A stretch of 37,006 nucleotides of DNA, taken from assembly GCA_021201095.1 (NCBI GenBank), contig JAJQFO010000213.1, forward strand, positions 1 through 37,006, in the 5' to 3' direction. A model generated the notes under the pieces. The model ran no database searches. It was not told where the DNA came from and worked only from the letters and a program-made list of their open reading frames with translations. The position numbers and the translations under genes were made by a program. Positions 18,897-27,701 of the stretch are shown in pieces. This stretch comes from Lachnospiraceae bacterium. GTDB lineage: Bacteria; Bacillota; Clostridia; Lachnospirales; Lachnospiraceae. Each line of letters opens with the position of its first letter. Position 1 is the stretch's first letter.

Positions 18897-19901
18897 TTAC
18901 CTGCCCGTCCGGAATTCCAGCTGTAATTCCCTGTTTTTCTCTTTTCTGCGAAAATGCTCTGCGATCCTCGGCTGATTCATGGTATATGCTACAAAAGCCA
19001 GCACGAATACACCTGATATTACCTGTGCAAGGTTGGAATCCATCTTCATGCATACAAAGCCCACGCTGATGATTTCCATGCTCACCACTGCCATCAGCAC
19101 GCCGATGGAGCGGTTGGAATATTTGCCCAGGGTAATCGCAACCATGTTCGGCAGCACCGCTGAAAACATCAGGATCGTGGATTCCATGTTCTGCGCGGCG
19201 GTCACCTCGTAATTCTGTCCCAGGTAGAACAAACCGGCTACCCCTAAAAACACACCCACAATCAGGTAACGGATCAGCACGTTCCGGATTTCCTTCACAC
19301 CGAAGCTGACCGCTATTTTCTGACCATTGGAAAGCGCCCGGTCATTAAAACCAAATTTTGTAAATTTCAGGATCGCCCAGTAAACCACCAGTACGATGCC
19401 GGTAATAATAAACATCTGCGGCTCTCTGGCAAACCATGTATAGGTCGGCTTTGTGAGGACAGAGACCCCTCTTCCGTTATTCAGAATCTGCGTCAGAGCC
19501 TCGCAAATCATCAGATATACCAGAGAATTCACTACCGGCGGCAGACGAAGGACCACATACATCACGCCCTCCAGAACACTTAAGACCGCTGCGGCAGCAA
19601 TGACCGCCACTGCCAGCACTCCGATCCCGTACTTATTCTGTACCGCAAAATTTCCTCCGATGATACACGCAAGATAAACAATCGCGCCGATGGCGAAATC
19701 GAATCCCGAGCTCGAAGAGTGAAAACCGATGGCTACCGCCACACAGATAATCACGCAGGACAGCTTCAGCATGTAGATGAACATTCTCATGGTCAGAAAT
19801 GAATTTCCTGTCACAAGAGAAATCACGGCAAAAATCAGGTAGAGTACAACCGGCAGAGCCACCGTTTTTATAATTCTTTGTAATACAGTATCCTTATTCA
19901 T
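18897..19901 (-). CDS. Sugar ABC transporter permease (RbsC family), second permease
   Basis: A 334-residue membrane protein with about ten hydrophobic segments. IGFHSSSSGFDFAIGAIVYLA is the position where RbsC-type permeases have GGIDLSVG, here diverged. LPPVVNSLVYLMICEAL and FGFNDRALSNGQKIAVSFG follow the family pattern. Start at ATG 19901 with GGAGGAG 6 nt upstream; an upstream in-frame extension lacks a site. It probably forms a heterodimeric channel with the other RbsC-type permease in this operon. Confidence 0.87.
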   Translation of the reverse strand: MNKDTVLQRIIKTVALPVVLYLIFAVISLVTGNSFLTMRMFIYMLKLSCVIICVAVAIGFHSSSSGFDFAIGAIVYLACIIGGNFAVQNKYGIGVLAVAVIAAAAVLSVLEGVMYVVLRLPPVVNSLVYLMICEALTQILNNGRGVSVLTKPTYTWFAREPQMFIITGIVLVVYWAILKFTKFGFNDRALSNGQKIAVSFGVKEIRNVLIRYLIVGVFLGVAGLFYLGQNYEVTAAQNMESTILMFSAVLPNMVAITLGKYSNRSIGVLMAVVSMEIISVGFVCMKMDSNLAQVISGVFVLAFVAYTMNQPRIAEHFRRKEKNRELQLEFRTGR

Positions 19902-19992
19902 AGGTCTCCTCCGGAGCCGCACCTGCCGCGGAGCTGCCAGGGGTATTGCCGCGGCGGCTCCCGCAAAGCGGGCCTCTATGTTTTCGAACCAT

Positions 19993-20086
19993 TGTAACTG
20001 TTCCTTGCTTTGGTGCCTTTACAGTTACAGGCAATTCATAATGGGTTTTCTCCTTTGCGGAGCGCGCATTTTCTGCGCGGCTCCGC
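19993..20086. repeat. Intercistronic hairpin region between binding protein and permease
   Basis: TGTAACTGT (19993-20001) and ACAGTTACA (20021-20029) form an inverted repeat. A second, very stable GC hairpin GCGGAGCGCGC/GCGCGGCTCCGC spans 20057-20086. Together with the 40-bp repeats they fill the 319-bp gap between the two genes; no further gene is seen there. Such hairpins often protect the binding-protein part of the mRNA from 3' decay. Confidence 0.6.
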
Positions 20087-20100
20087 TAAAGTCACTACTC

Positions 20101-20260
20101 TTATTTCGTATGATCTTCTGCGTTCTTAAAATCACATTACTTATTTCGTACAATCTGCTGCGTTCTCAGAATCGCATCACTTTTTTCATACGAACTGCTG
20201 CATCGTCAAGGTCAGATCCCTTACTTTGCATTCTCTGCTACATTCTCAAGGCTCAGGCCT
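20101..20260. repeat. Four 40-bp tandem repeats overlapping the binding-protein 3' end
   Basis: Units 20101-20140, 20141-20180, 20181-20220 and 20221-20260 are each exactly 40 bp. The first two agree at 33 of 40 positions, and the others are more diverged but share TT(A/T)(T/C)TT and CTGC(G/A) blocks. The last unit is the end of the sugar-binding protein gene, including its stop codon. Confidence 0.8.
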
Positions 20261-21351
20261 TCAATATAGCTTTTCACGCCTTCAAAGGTAGCTTCACTGT
20301 TAAAGGAAACGATCATGTCCTTTACAGCATCCGCAGAGATATAATATACCGGGTCGTCAAAGTTGCGGATATATTCTGTGTAGATTTCGAAGTCCTCTTC
20401 GTTCTGGATGAGGAAGGTCGGGGACTGAATGTTTACGCACTCGTCAGCCGGGTAATCCTCATACATGGTCCCTTCAATCGCATTGATCATCAGAGCCACG
20501 TTTACGCCTACGCTTGTCGTCAGATTGTCGGAGAACATTGCCACAATCCCGGAATCAATCGCATCTGCCATGCTCTCGTCGGTGCCGTGTCCCATGACCA
20601 CCGTCTGGCCAATCAGGTTATTGGTGTAAATCTGCGGAACGCCGAAGGACATGACGCTGAGCGGGCAGTAGATGACGTCATAGTCAGCCGCAGCCACCGC
20701 AGCCGCTACGGATGAAAACAGATCCGACCACGCCGTCTGGATCAGTTCATAGGTAATCCCCGCCTCATCAAGGACAGCCACAGAGCCCTCCACCATCTGG
20801 TCGCTCTGATCCTGCAGACCCTGAGAAGGAGCCGCGATCAGCACGCTCTCATAGCCGCTTTCAATGATATAATTTGCATATGCTTCTCCCAGGAAGGAGT
20901 AATCATATGTCCCGAGGCTGCCCAGATAATAATCCAGCCCGGCGGCGAATTCCCGGTCATCCTCATCGCCTAAGCGTCCCAGCATAATGGAGCAATATAC
21001 TTCATTATCCTCACAGATCTGCGCCCAGCTCTGGAATCCTTCATCAGAAGCAACCGCGATGCCGTCGACTCCCTTGGAGCACAGACTCTCGATTACATTG
21101 ATCATATCCTCTACACTGTCTGTGTAGGAAACGCACTCTACGGTAATATTCAGATTGTCAGCGAGATAATTCAGGTAGGACTCCAGATAGGTGCCCTGGT
21201 CATCGCTCCAGTCATAGAGCACAAATGCAAGCTGAAGCGGATCCGCGCTGTCATCACTGGCCGCCGCGGTAATTCCTCCCAGGGATGCCGTTGAAATACA
21301 CAGTGTTGCTGCCATTGCTGCCGCAAAGCCCTTTGTTAATTTTCGTTTCAT
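20221..21351 (-). CDS. Sugar ABC transporter substrate-binding protein (type 1 periplasmic fold)
   Basis: A 376-residue secreted protein. The signal peptide is MKRKLTKGFAAAMAATLCIS followed by a stretch ending ITAAASDDS, with no clear lipobox cysteine at the cleavage site. The mature part is very acidic and has the two-lobed RbsB-like layout: LQLAFVLYDWSDDQGTYLES, then VDGIAVASDEGFQSWAQ and DVIYCPLSVMSFGVPQ. GGAGGAAC precedes the ATG. It captures the glycoside for the RbsA/RbsC-type importer encoded around it. Its 3' end is the template of a 40-bp tandem repeat. Exact ligand unknown; a rhamnose-containing compound is suggested by the rhamnosidase in the operon. Confidence 0.85.
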   Translation of the reverse strand: MKRKLTKGFAAAMAATLCISTASLGGITAAASDDSADPLQLAFVLYDWSDDQGTYLESYLNYLADNLNITVECVSYTDSVEDMINVIESLCSKGVDGIAVASDEGFQSWAQICEDNEVYCSIMLGRLGDEDDREFAAGLDYYLGSLGTYDYSFLGEAYANYIIESGYESVLIAAPSQGLQDQSDQMVEGSVAVLDEAGITYELIQTAWSDLFSSVAAAVAAADYDVIYCPLSVMSFGVPQIYTNNLIGQTVVMGHGTDESMADAIDSGIVAMFSDNLTTSVGVNVALMINAIEGTMYEDYPADECVNIQSPTFLIQNEEDFEIYTEYIRNFDDPVYYISADAVKDMIVSFNSEATFEGVKSYIEGLSLENVAENAK

Positions 21352-21477
21352 AGATCAGTTCCTCCTTTTTTTGTTTTCCTTATGTTTTTTTATTTTACGC
21401 AGTCCTGCGCATAATTAACGGCCGGAGCCGTTCAATTACTGTTAAACAATGAATAAATGAATATTGATCGCATTCGC

Positions 21478-22428
21478 CTATCTCGGCAGTGCTCCCTTTG
21501 TCTTCTCGGTGCTGATGTAAACCAGAACCATGAAGATAATGGCCTTAATCAGGGCTACCATACCTGTGCTGAAGCCGCTCATCGTCAGTCCGTTTCCAAG
21601 TACGGTGAAAATAAGTGCTCCATAAATGGCCGATGAGAACCGGGATTTAGACCCGCCGGAAAGAGACATTCCGCCATAAATCAGGGCGATCATAACATTA
21701 AATTCCGTGCCGGATCCGCTGCTGCCTGTGACACTTCTGGTACGAACCATGCTGAAGAAGGCTGCGACTCCGGTATAAAACCCGGTAAGTGTAAACGCAA
21801 TTACCTTATACTTTGTCAGATTCACGCCCAGCTGCGCCGCCGCCACCGGATTTCCTCCGATTGCCTTGTTAAATTTCCCTACCTTTGTGTAGTTAAACAG
21901 ATAGAAGCTCACTGCCCCGCACAGGATGAGTACGGCAATCTTTAATATGGTATTGTCATAAACCGCGTACTCGTTGGAGATTTTGTAGGTCTTAATATTC
22001 CCGGCAAAGGTCAGAATACCGCGGAGTACAAACATCATGCAGAGGGACGGCAAAAAGGGAAGGGTGCGGAAATTATCCTGCAGAATTCCATTGATTACAC
22101 CAATCGCGGTGCAAAGCGCCAGGATGGCGAGCAGGCCGACCAGTATCGAATCCGTAGCGTTGACCACCAACGTGCCAACCAGCATCCCGACACCAAACAT
22201 TCCTCCGATGGAAATATCCATATTGCCATGCGCATATACAAAAATGGCTCCCATGGCAATCATCAGGATGTAGAATACCTGGTTTGTCAGAACCACGATG
22301 TTTTTCGAAGTCAGAAGGCGTCCCTGGCAGATGATCTGGAAAAAGACAACAACGACAATCAGCCCAATCAAAGGAGCAAGCTCCTGTATGCGTTCATTCA
22401 TTTTATGTGATTTTTCTGAATTTTTCAT
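21478..22428 (-). CDS. Sugar ABC transporter permease (RbsC family), first permease
   Basis: A 316-residue membrane protein. AHGNMDISIGGMFGVGMLVGTLV is the RbsC GxxDxSxG motif, then GGNPVAAAQLGVNLTKYKVIAFTLTG and IYGGMSLSGGSKSRFSSAIYGAL, the family's C-terminal block. The ATG at 22428 is favoured because AGAGGTG lies 6-7 nt upstream; GTG 22437 and ATG 22434 overlap that site. It follows the ATPase gene by 12 bp. The 126 bp after it hold two small hairpins before the binding-protein gene. Confidence 0.9.
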   Translation of the reverse strand: MKNSEKSHKMNERIQELAPLIGLIVVVVFFQIICQGRLLTSKNIVVLTNQVFYILMIAMGAIFVYAHGNMDISIGGMFGVGMLVGTLVVNATDSILVGLLAILALCTAIGVINGILQDNFRTLPFLPSLCMMFVLRGILTFAGNIKTYKISNEYAVYDNTILKIAVLILCGAVSFYLFNYTKVGKFNKAIGGNPVAAAQLGVNLTKYKVIAFTLTGFYTGVAAFFSMVRTRSVTGSSGSGTEFNVMIALIYGGMSLSGGSKSRFSSAIYGALIFTVLGNGLTMSGFSTGMVALIKAIIFMVLVYISTEKTKGALPR

Positions 22429-22440
22429 CTTCATCACCTC

Positions 22441-23937
22441 TCAGATCATGCATTGAATAATCTTCTGTTCGGTCAGATCCTGGCTTCGCTCAAATTCCCC
22501 GTTGATCTTCCCATCCTTAATCACCAGAATGCGGTCGCACATACCGATCAGCTCGCTCATTTCCTCTGAAATCACCAGCAGCGATTTCCCCTGCTTTTTC
22601 AGTTCTGTCATCAGCTGGTACATTGCGCTCTTGACTCCGATATCCACACCGCGGGTCGGACAGTCCAGAATCAGCACATCCGTATCCACGCCCATCCAGC
22701 GGCTGAAAGCGACCTTCTGTTTATTTCCGCCGGAAAGGGTGCTTACAAACTGTGTCATGTCAAAGCATTTGATGCGCAGAAAATCAATCTGCTCCTGGGC
22801 AAACTTCTTTTCCTTTTTGCCGGAAATAAACGGCCCGCTCTTTACACGGTCATAAGCGTTGATCAGGATATTGTTCTTAATGGAATCACGCAGAATCAGG
22901 GATTCCTTATCTCGGTCCTTTGACACATAACCGATCTTATCGTGAATCGACTGCAGCGGATTTTTGACCTCCGATCCAATCTCCGGCAGGGACACTTTTC
23001 CATAAATTGGTGTCTCAATCCCGTAGGCGAGCCGTCCGATGTCATGAATCCCGCTCTCCGAAAGACCGCTGATTCCAAGAATTTCACCCTTATGTAATTC
23101 CAGATTGATGTCATACAGCACATGGGTGCAGACATGCTCCATCCGCATCCGGACTTCTTTGTCAAACGTACATGCATAATCTGCACGGTAGTAATCGCCT
23201 TTGATTTCACGGCCTACCATTTTCAGCTTGATATCTTCCGCGTCAAACCGCTCCTTCGGTATCGTATCGATAATGATGCCGTCTCTTAAAACCGTCAGAA
23301 TATTGCAGATGCTCATCAGCTCTTCCAGATCATGGCTGATAAACAATACGCTGTTGCCTTTTTCCGCCATTTCCTTCATAATCCGGTACAGAATATTCCG
23401 GCCGTTCAGGGAGAGCGCCGTCGTAGTCTCGTCAATGATCAGAAGTCTCGGATTCGAGGACAAGGCCCGGACAATCTCAATCAGCTTGCGCTCCTCAAAT
23501 GAATAATAATCAATCAGATCCGAAGCCTTAATGTTTTCGACACCCGCCTGATCTATCAGCTCCTGTGCCTGGCGGTTCATCTTGCCGACATTCATAAATC
23601 CGGCCTTGCAAAACAGATGCTCGCGCCCTAAAAACAGATTCTCAGCAACGGTAATCCCGCTGATGGTACCCATCTCCTGGACAACCATCGACACGCCGGC
23701 CTCCGTAGCCTTTACGCTGTCTGCCGGCTGGTAGGGTGCTCCCAGGAATTCCATCTCCCCACTGTCTGCACTCTGCATGCCGGCAATGATGGACGAAACG
23801 GTAGATTTTCCTGAGCCGTTCTCACCGATCAGGCCATGGATCTCACCGCTTCCAACGCTGAAATTCACCTGCTGCAGCGCCCGGACCACTCCGAATGACT
23901 TGTCCATATTGGAGATTTTGATAATCGTCTCCGCCAT
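22441..23937 (-). CDS. Sugar ABC transporter ATP-binding protein (RbsA/MglA type, two ATPase domains)
   Basis: A 498-residue protein with two fused ATPase domains. The first has Walker A GENGSGKST, a diverged signature YSFEERKLIEIVRAL and Walker B LLIIDETTTAL. The second has a degenerate Walker A (GLSESGIHDIGRL), as usual in RbsA, with an intact signature LSGGNKQKVAFSRWM and Walker B VLILDCPTRGVD. Start at ATG 23937 with GGAGGTAACAGG; a longer frame from 24081 has no domain in the extra part. It follows the esterase gene by 168 bp carrying hairpins, and powers the importer with both RbsC-type permeases. Confidence 0.92.
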   Translation of the reverse strand: MAETIIKISNMDKSFGVVRALQQVNFSVGSGEIHGLIGENGSGKSTVSSIIAGMQSADSGEMEFLGAPYQPADSVKATEAGVSMVVQEMGTISGITVAENLFLGREHLFCKAGFMNVGKMNRQAQELIDQAGVENIKASDLIDYYSFEERKLIEIVRALSSNPRLLIIDETTTALSLNGRNILYRIMKEMAEKGNSVLFISHDLEELMSICNILTVLRDGIIIDTIPKERFDAEDIKLKMVGREIKGDYYRADYACTFDKEVRMRMEHVCTHVLYDINLELHKGEILGISGLSESGIHDIGRLAYGIETPIYGKVSLPEIGSEVKNPLQSIHDKIGYVSKDRDKESLILRDSIKNNILINAYDRVKSGPFISGKKEKKFAQEQIDFLRIKCFDMTQFVSTLSGGNKQKVAFSRWMGVDTDVLILDCPTRGVDIGVKSAMYQLMTELKKQGKSLLVISEEMSELIGMCDRILVIKDGKINGEFERSQDLTEQKIIQCMI

Positions 23938-24105
23938 CCTGTTACCTCCTTTGTACTCTGGACTTTTGAGAAGTGTTTCCTTCTCATAATTGGACAGGGT
24001 ATACCCTGCCCGGTTAGCGCGGGCAGCAAAGCTGCCGAAATTCTTTTCGCGCCTTTGTGCATCATATAAAACGGCAGTCACCGTTTTGCTCCACTATTCG
24101 TTTCT

Positions 24106-25011
24106 CTAATTCTCCACATAAAACCGTTCAATTTTATCCATTGTGCAGTCACAGGCTTTTCGCAGGCTTCCGTCCTCAATTGCCTGCTTCAGCTCCGGCG
24201 GGCACCATCCGCTTAAATCCCGGTAGCCGTATTCCAGATATCCGTGCGGCATGTTCTTCACCAGGTGACTTACCACCGGATGACCGAACTGCCGAAGCTT
24301 CTCCGCAAACAGTCTGCCTTCTTCCCGGAGAGAATCCTGCTCCGCCAGAAAAATCAGCGTTTTCGTTGAGGGATCCAGATCCTCTTTCCTGGCATAAAGC
24401 GGAGAAATCAGCGGATCTGCGCGCTGTTCGGGCGGTGCATACGCATAATTAAAATAAGAAAACATTGGCTCGTCGGATTCTTTCGCCAGCTTTTTCTCCA
24501 TAGGCGGCGTCACCAGATCCAGGAACGGGTAGTTTAAGAAGCGTTTCTCAATCCGGAATTTGCCTTCCCGCCAGGCGCGGATGCTGACCGCCACCGCCAG
24601 GTTCGCGCCTGCACTGCAGCCAAAGGTCATGATCCGGCTGCGGTCAAACAAATATTCCGCGTGCTCAATATAGTATAAAATCGTCTCATAACAGTCATCC
24701 AGGGCAGCCGGAAAAGCCACTCCCTTACGATAGCCTACCGACACCACATTGATCCCCAGCCTGCACCGCAGCTCATCATACAGAGCATCCTCCACACAGC
24801 AGCCGCCAAAGCAGAAGCCTCCGCCATGGAACGCAAACAGAATCGAAGCATTCGATCTTTCCGCCGGATAGAAGGCCGTAAGGATTTTCCTTTTTGCCAG
24901 AGGGATTTCCACTCTCTGACCATGAATCTCCATTTCATGATTCACTTTTTCTGTCTGCTCCCGGGACTGACCTACAATACGCGCGATTTCCTCCATCTTT
25001 TGTTCTGTCAC
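24106..25011 (-). CDS. Alpha/beta-hydrolase, acetyl-esterase/HSL (Aes) family
   Basis: A 301-residue cytoplasmic esterase. HGGGF at 62-66 is the oxyanion-hole motif of the hormone-sensitive-lipase family, GCSAG (131-135) holds the nucleophile Ser133, and Asp226 (AEQDS) and His256 (MPHGY) complete the triad. The start is GTG at 25011 with AAGGAG about 9 nt upstream. First gene of the rhamnoside operon, divergent from the AraC regulator. It probably removes acetyl or other short acyl groups from imported glycosides so that the rhamnosidase can act, which is inference from context. Confidence 0.85.
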   Translation of the reverse strand: MTEQKMEEIARIVGQSREQTEKVNHEMEIHGQRVEIPLAKRKILTAFYPAERSNASILFAFHGGGFCFGGCCVEDALYDELRCRLGINVVSVGYRKGVAFPAALDDCYETILYYIEHAEYLFDRSRIMTFGCSAGANLAVAVSIRAWREGKFRIEKRFLNYPFLDLVTPPMEKKLAKESDEPMFSYFNYAYAPPEQRADPLISPLYARKEDLDPSTKTLIFLAEQDSLREEGRLFAEKLRQFGHPVVSHLVKNMPHGYLEYGYRDLSGWCPPELKQAIEDGSLRKACDCTMDKIERFYVEN

Positions 25012-25284
25012 GGCTTCTGTCTCCTTATGGTTCTGGTGTTATGTATGAATGATGTCTGTTTTTACCTCTGTAATTAATGTTGACTTTTTTTCGTTTTGCC
25101 TTTATCATAATTCGCAAAAGGAAAGAAAGTCGGCCGTTTGCCAGTTATGAACATTTTGTACATTTTTGTTTGTTTTTTTCACTCTTTCTTTGTATGTTTT
25201 GGATTATAGCTTATATCGTTTATCAATGAAATACTATAAGGTCACAAGAAATGTTGTTTATTTTTACTTTTTTGAGGTGATGGT

Positions 25285-26352
25285 ATGATCGTATTTGAAG
25301 ACGCGGTAAAGGAGATGCTGCCGCTTACAGTGCTGGAGAGGGCATTTCAGTATGTCTACGAGAACAGGCTGCCCTATGAGCATGCGGATGAGATCCCGGA
25401 AGTAAAGGCAATCCTCTCCGCTGATTCCAATGCAGAGAGGATTGCCTCCAGTATTTTTAACCGCCTTCCCAGTACACAGCAGCTAACGGAAGCAACCATG
25501 TTCCGGCCTGACACCGATGTACTGGTCAGCTGCCATATTCGCTATCATCCGGCCATTGAGCACTGCCATGATTTTTTCGAGATTCAATACGTCCTGACCG
25601 GATCCTTCCGGCAGGATATCGCCGGTCAGGAAATTCAGATGAATGCAGGCGATTTTTGCTTTATCGCGCCCAATGTACCTCATAATCCGTACGTTTTCAG
25701 CAATGACTGTCTGTTCGTAAATCTGCTGATCCGCAAGGGGATCTTTCCGCACGCTTTCCTCAATATACTCTCCTCCTCCGACCTGATCTCCAATTTTTTC
25801 ATGCGTGCGCTGTATTCTGAAAAGAGCAATCCCTTCCTGGTCAACCACACCGGCGGCGATGAAAACATCCGTCTTCTTATCCTGCGGCTGATTGAGACGC
25901 AAAAAAGCCTCAGCTCCTATGTCCCTTATCTGATCCGCGCACAATTTGAGGAATTGTTTTTGTATATCCTGAAAGACCACTCCAGGGATTTTTATTCCAT
26001 GACCAGTTCAAGCCGGAGCCAGCAGAAAATACTGGATATTCTCTCTTATATCGAGGCCAATTATAATACGGTATCGCTTTCGGTTTTATCAGAGAAATTC
26101 AATTACAATAAATCCTATCTTTCCCGTATTCTGCAGAGTTATACAGGAAAATCGTTTTCCGATATTATCAGCGACCTGCGCTTTGAGCACGCCAGGAATC
26201 TCCTGCTCACAACCGATCAAAATATAGAGGACATCATTTTAAATATCGGATACACTGACCGCACCTGGTTTTACCGGGAATTTAAGCGCCGCTATGGCAC
26301 CACCCCCGCCAAATACCGCCGGCAGAATACCTCTGTCTGGGGGAATGGGTGA
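25285..26352 (+). CDS. AraC-family regulator with cupin sensor domain
   Basis: A 355-residue regulator. The middle part (about 75-180) is a cupin-like ligand domain: IEHCHDFFEIQYVLTGSF followed by NAGDFCFIAPNVPHNPY. The last 100 residues are the AraC double helix-turn-helix: VSLSVLSEKFNYNKSYLSRIL, then FEHARNLLLTTDQNIEDIILNIGY, TDRTWFYREFKRRYGTTPAKYRR. GAGGTG lies 6 nt before the ATG. Divergently transcribed from the esterase-transporter-rhamnosidase operon across 273 bp of AT-rich DNA, so it is most likely its sugar-responsive activator. Confidence 0.9.
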   Translation: MIVFEDAVKEMLPLTVLERAFQYVYENRLPYEHADEIPEVKAILSADSNAERIASSIFNRLPSTQQLTEATMFRPDTDVLVSCHIRYHPAIEHCHDFFEIQYVLTGSFRQDIAGQEIQMNAGDFCFIAPNVPHNPYVFSNDCLFVNLLIRKGIFPHAFLNILSSSDLISNFFMRALYSEKSNPFLVNHTGGDENIRLLILRLIETQKSLSSYVPYLIRAQFEELFLYILKDHSRDFYSMTSSSRSQQKILDILSYIEANYNTVSLSVLSEKFNYNKSYLSRILQSYTGKSFSDIISDLRFEHARNLLLTTDQNIEDIILNIGYTDRTWFYREFKRRYGTTPAKYRRQNTSVWGNG

Positions 26353-26438
26353 TTTAAATATCCTCCTGCTCTTTATATCGCTTCGGAAACAGGATATAGG
26401 ACACGAAAAGCTTTTTATATTTCCTGTAAAGTCCGGGA

Positions 26439-27599
26439 TCAGCGGCTCCCTTTATTTTTTCCTTTTAATGCTTCAAAAAAGGTCTTGTACATCAATCCGG
26501 AAAAGCCTTTCCGGACTGAAATCTCGTAATAATCCTCGGTATTCGTAGAAAAAAGAAGTATGCCTTTATTACGGGTATCCATTCGGGAGATTTTCTCTAA
26601 GGGAAGCACATATTTCCCAACTGATAATTTTGTCTGGTTTAAAATAAGTGTTCCTGATTCACACAGGTGCCGCTTATGGTCATCGGCAATCCGGAACAGT
26701 CTGGCATTCAAATCAGATATTCCAATATTCACATCTCCCTGAACAAGCTCCTTCACAAATCCAATCTGCCAGCGATTCCACTGCCAGATTGTCTGAAATC
26801 GTCCTCCTTCGATTTTTCCGCGGCCATCGTATTCCCATACCTTCCCACATCCAAGGCAGCGGATTTTGCTTCCTTTTCCTCTGATTTTTCCCAAAGCACC
26901 ACATTCCGGGCAGGCATAAAGCACATAACGAATTCCCTTTGCGCTGCGATGGCAGGCTTTTCGTTCATCTGCAGCATACTGCTCCATGTACAGATCCTGA
27001 TTAAAGCGCGTCACGATCTCTTCCGGATTCATATTGTGCAGCATTTCTTTTGTATAAATACCTTTTATCTTTGCAGAAACATTCCCTCTGCATAGTCTGC
27101 TGCTCCATCGAGGAAGGACCTGATAAGCACCAGTCACGGAAACCGTCACAACCGTACACTGCAATGCTCTGAAAAGTTTGCCGTTTACAGGAGCCAATGG
27201 TGCCGTAGTTCCATCATATGTAATGTTTCCCTCTGCGAACATACAGACATAATGTCCCGCTTTCAGACTTCGGGATATTTCGAGGATCGTTCCTGTATTC
27301 AGTTTCCCTTTGGAACAGGGAATACTGCGGAAAACATCGACTGCCAGAAATGCCGCAAGCCTGTGACGAAGCAGGTTTTCTCCGGCCACAAAGCAAAGCG
27401 GCTGATCCACAGACATTGCGACAATCAGAGGATCAAAATAACAGGTATGATTGACCACCACCAGGCAGGGTTCCTTCGGCAGACGGTTCTCATCTTCCTT
27501 TTTTATACCAAAAAGCCGATGACAGACAGGGCCTGCCACCGTTTTCAATGCATGATATAATTCCAAATATCTCTGTTCTTTTTTATCATTCGTTTTCAT
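26439..27599 (-). CDS. PlsC-type acyltransferase fused to zinc ribbon and C-terminal domain
   Basis: A protein of about 386 residues. NHTCYFD carries the NHx4D catalytic motif (His51, Asp56) of 1-acylglycerol-3-phosphate acyltransferases, followed by FAEGNITYDG, the substrate-binding EGxR-like block. Around residue 230, YACPECGALGKIRGKG and IRCLGCGKVWEYDG form a four-cysteine zinc ribbon. The remaining part, with LNQTKLSVGKYVLPLEKIS and DYYEISVRKGF, looks like a small beta-rich domain. Normal PlsC proteins are about 200-250 residues without these additions. ATG 27599 and TTG 27608 are both possible starts; neither has a strong ribosome site. Last of three same-strand genes with the dehydrogenase and activase. 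Confidence 0.78.
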   Translation of the reverse strand: MKTNDKKEQRYLELYHALKTVAGPVCHRLFGIKKEDENRLPKEPCLVVVNHTCYFDPLIVAMSVDQPLCFVAGENLLRHRLAAFLAVDVFRSIPCSKGKLNTGTILEISRSLKAGHYVCMFAEGNITYDGTTAPLAPVNGKLFRALQCTVVTVSVTGAYQVLPRWSSRLCRGNVSAKIKGIYTKEMLHNMNPEEIVTRFNQDLYMEQYAADERKACHRSAKGIRYVLYACPECGALGKIRGKGSKIRCLGCGKVWEYDGRGKIEGGRFQTIWQWNRWQIGFVKELVQGDVNIGISDLNARLFRIADDHKRHLCESGTLILNQTKLSVGKYVLPLEKISRMDTRNKGILLFSTNTEDYYEISVRKGFSGLMYKTFFEALKGKNKGSR

Positions 27600-27701
27600 T
27601 TTCGCCAACCGCAGAGAAGGGCGGACCCATCGTGAAGAATATACTCCTCAGAATAATTTTTCACAGAGAATCGCCACTCATTTACTCTATGTTTTATTTT
27701 T

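Noticed and set aside
23938-24081. 48-residue N-terminal extension of the RbsA-type ATPase
   Set aside because: No domain similarity, while GGAGGTAACAGG lies directly before the ATG at 23937.
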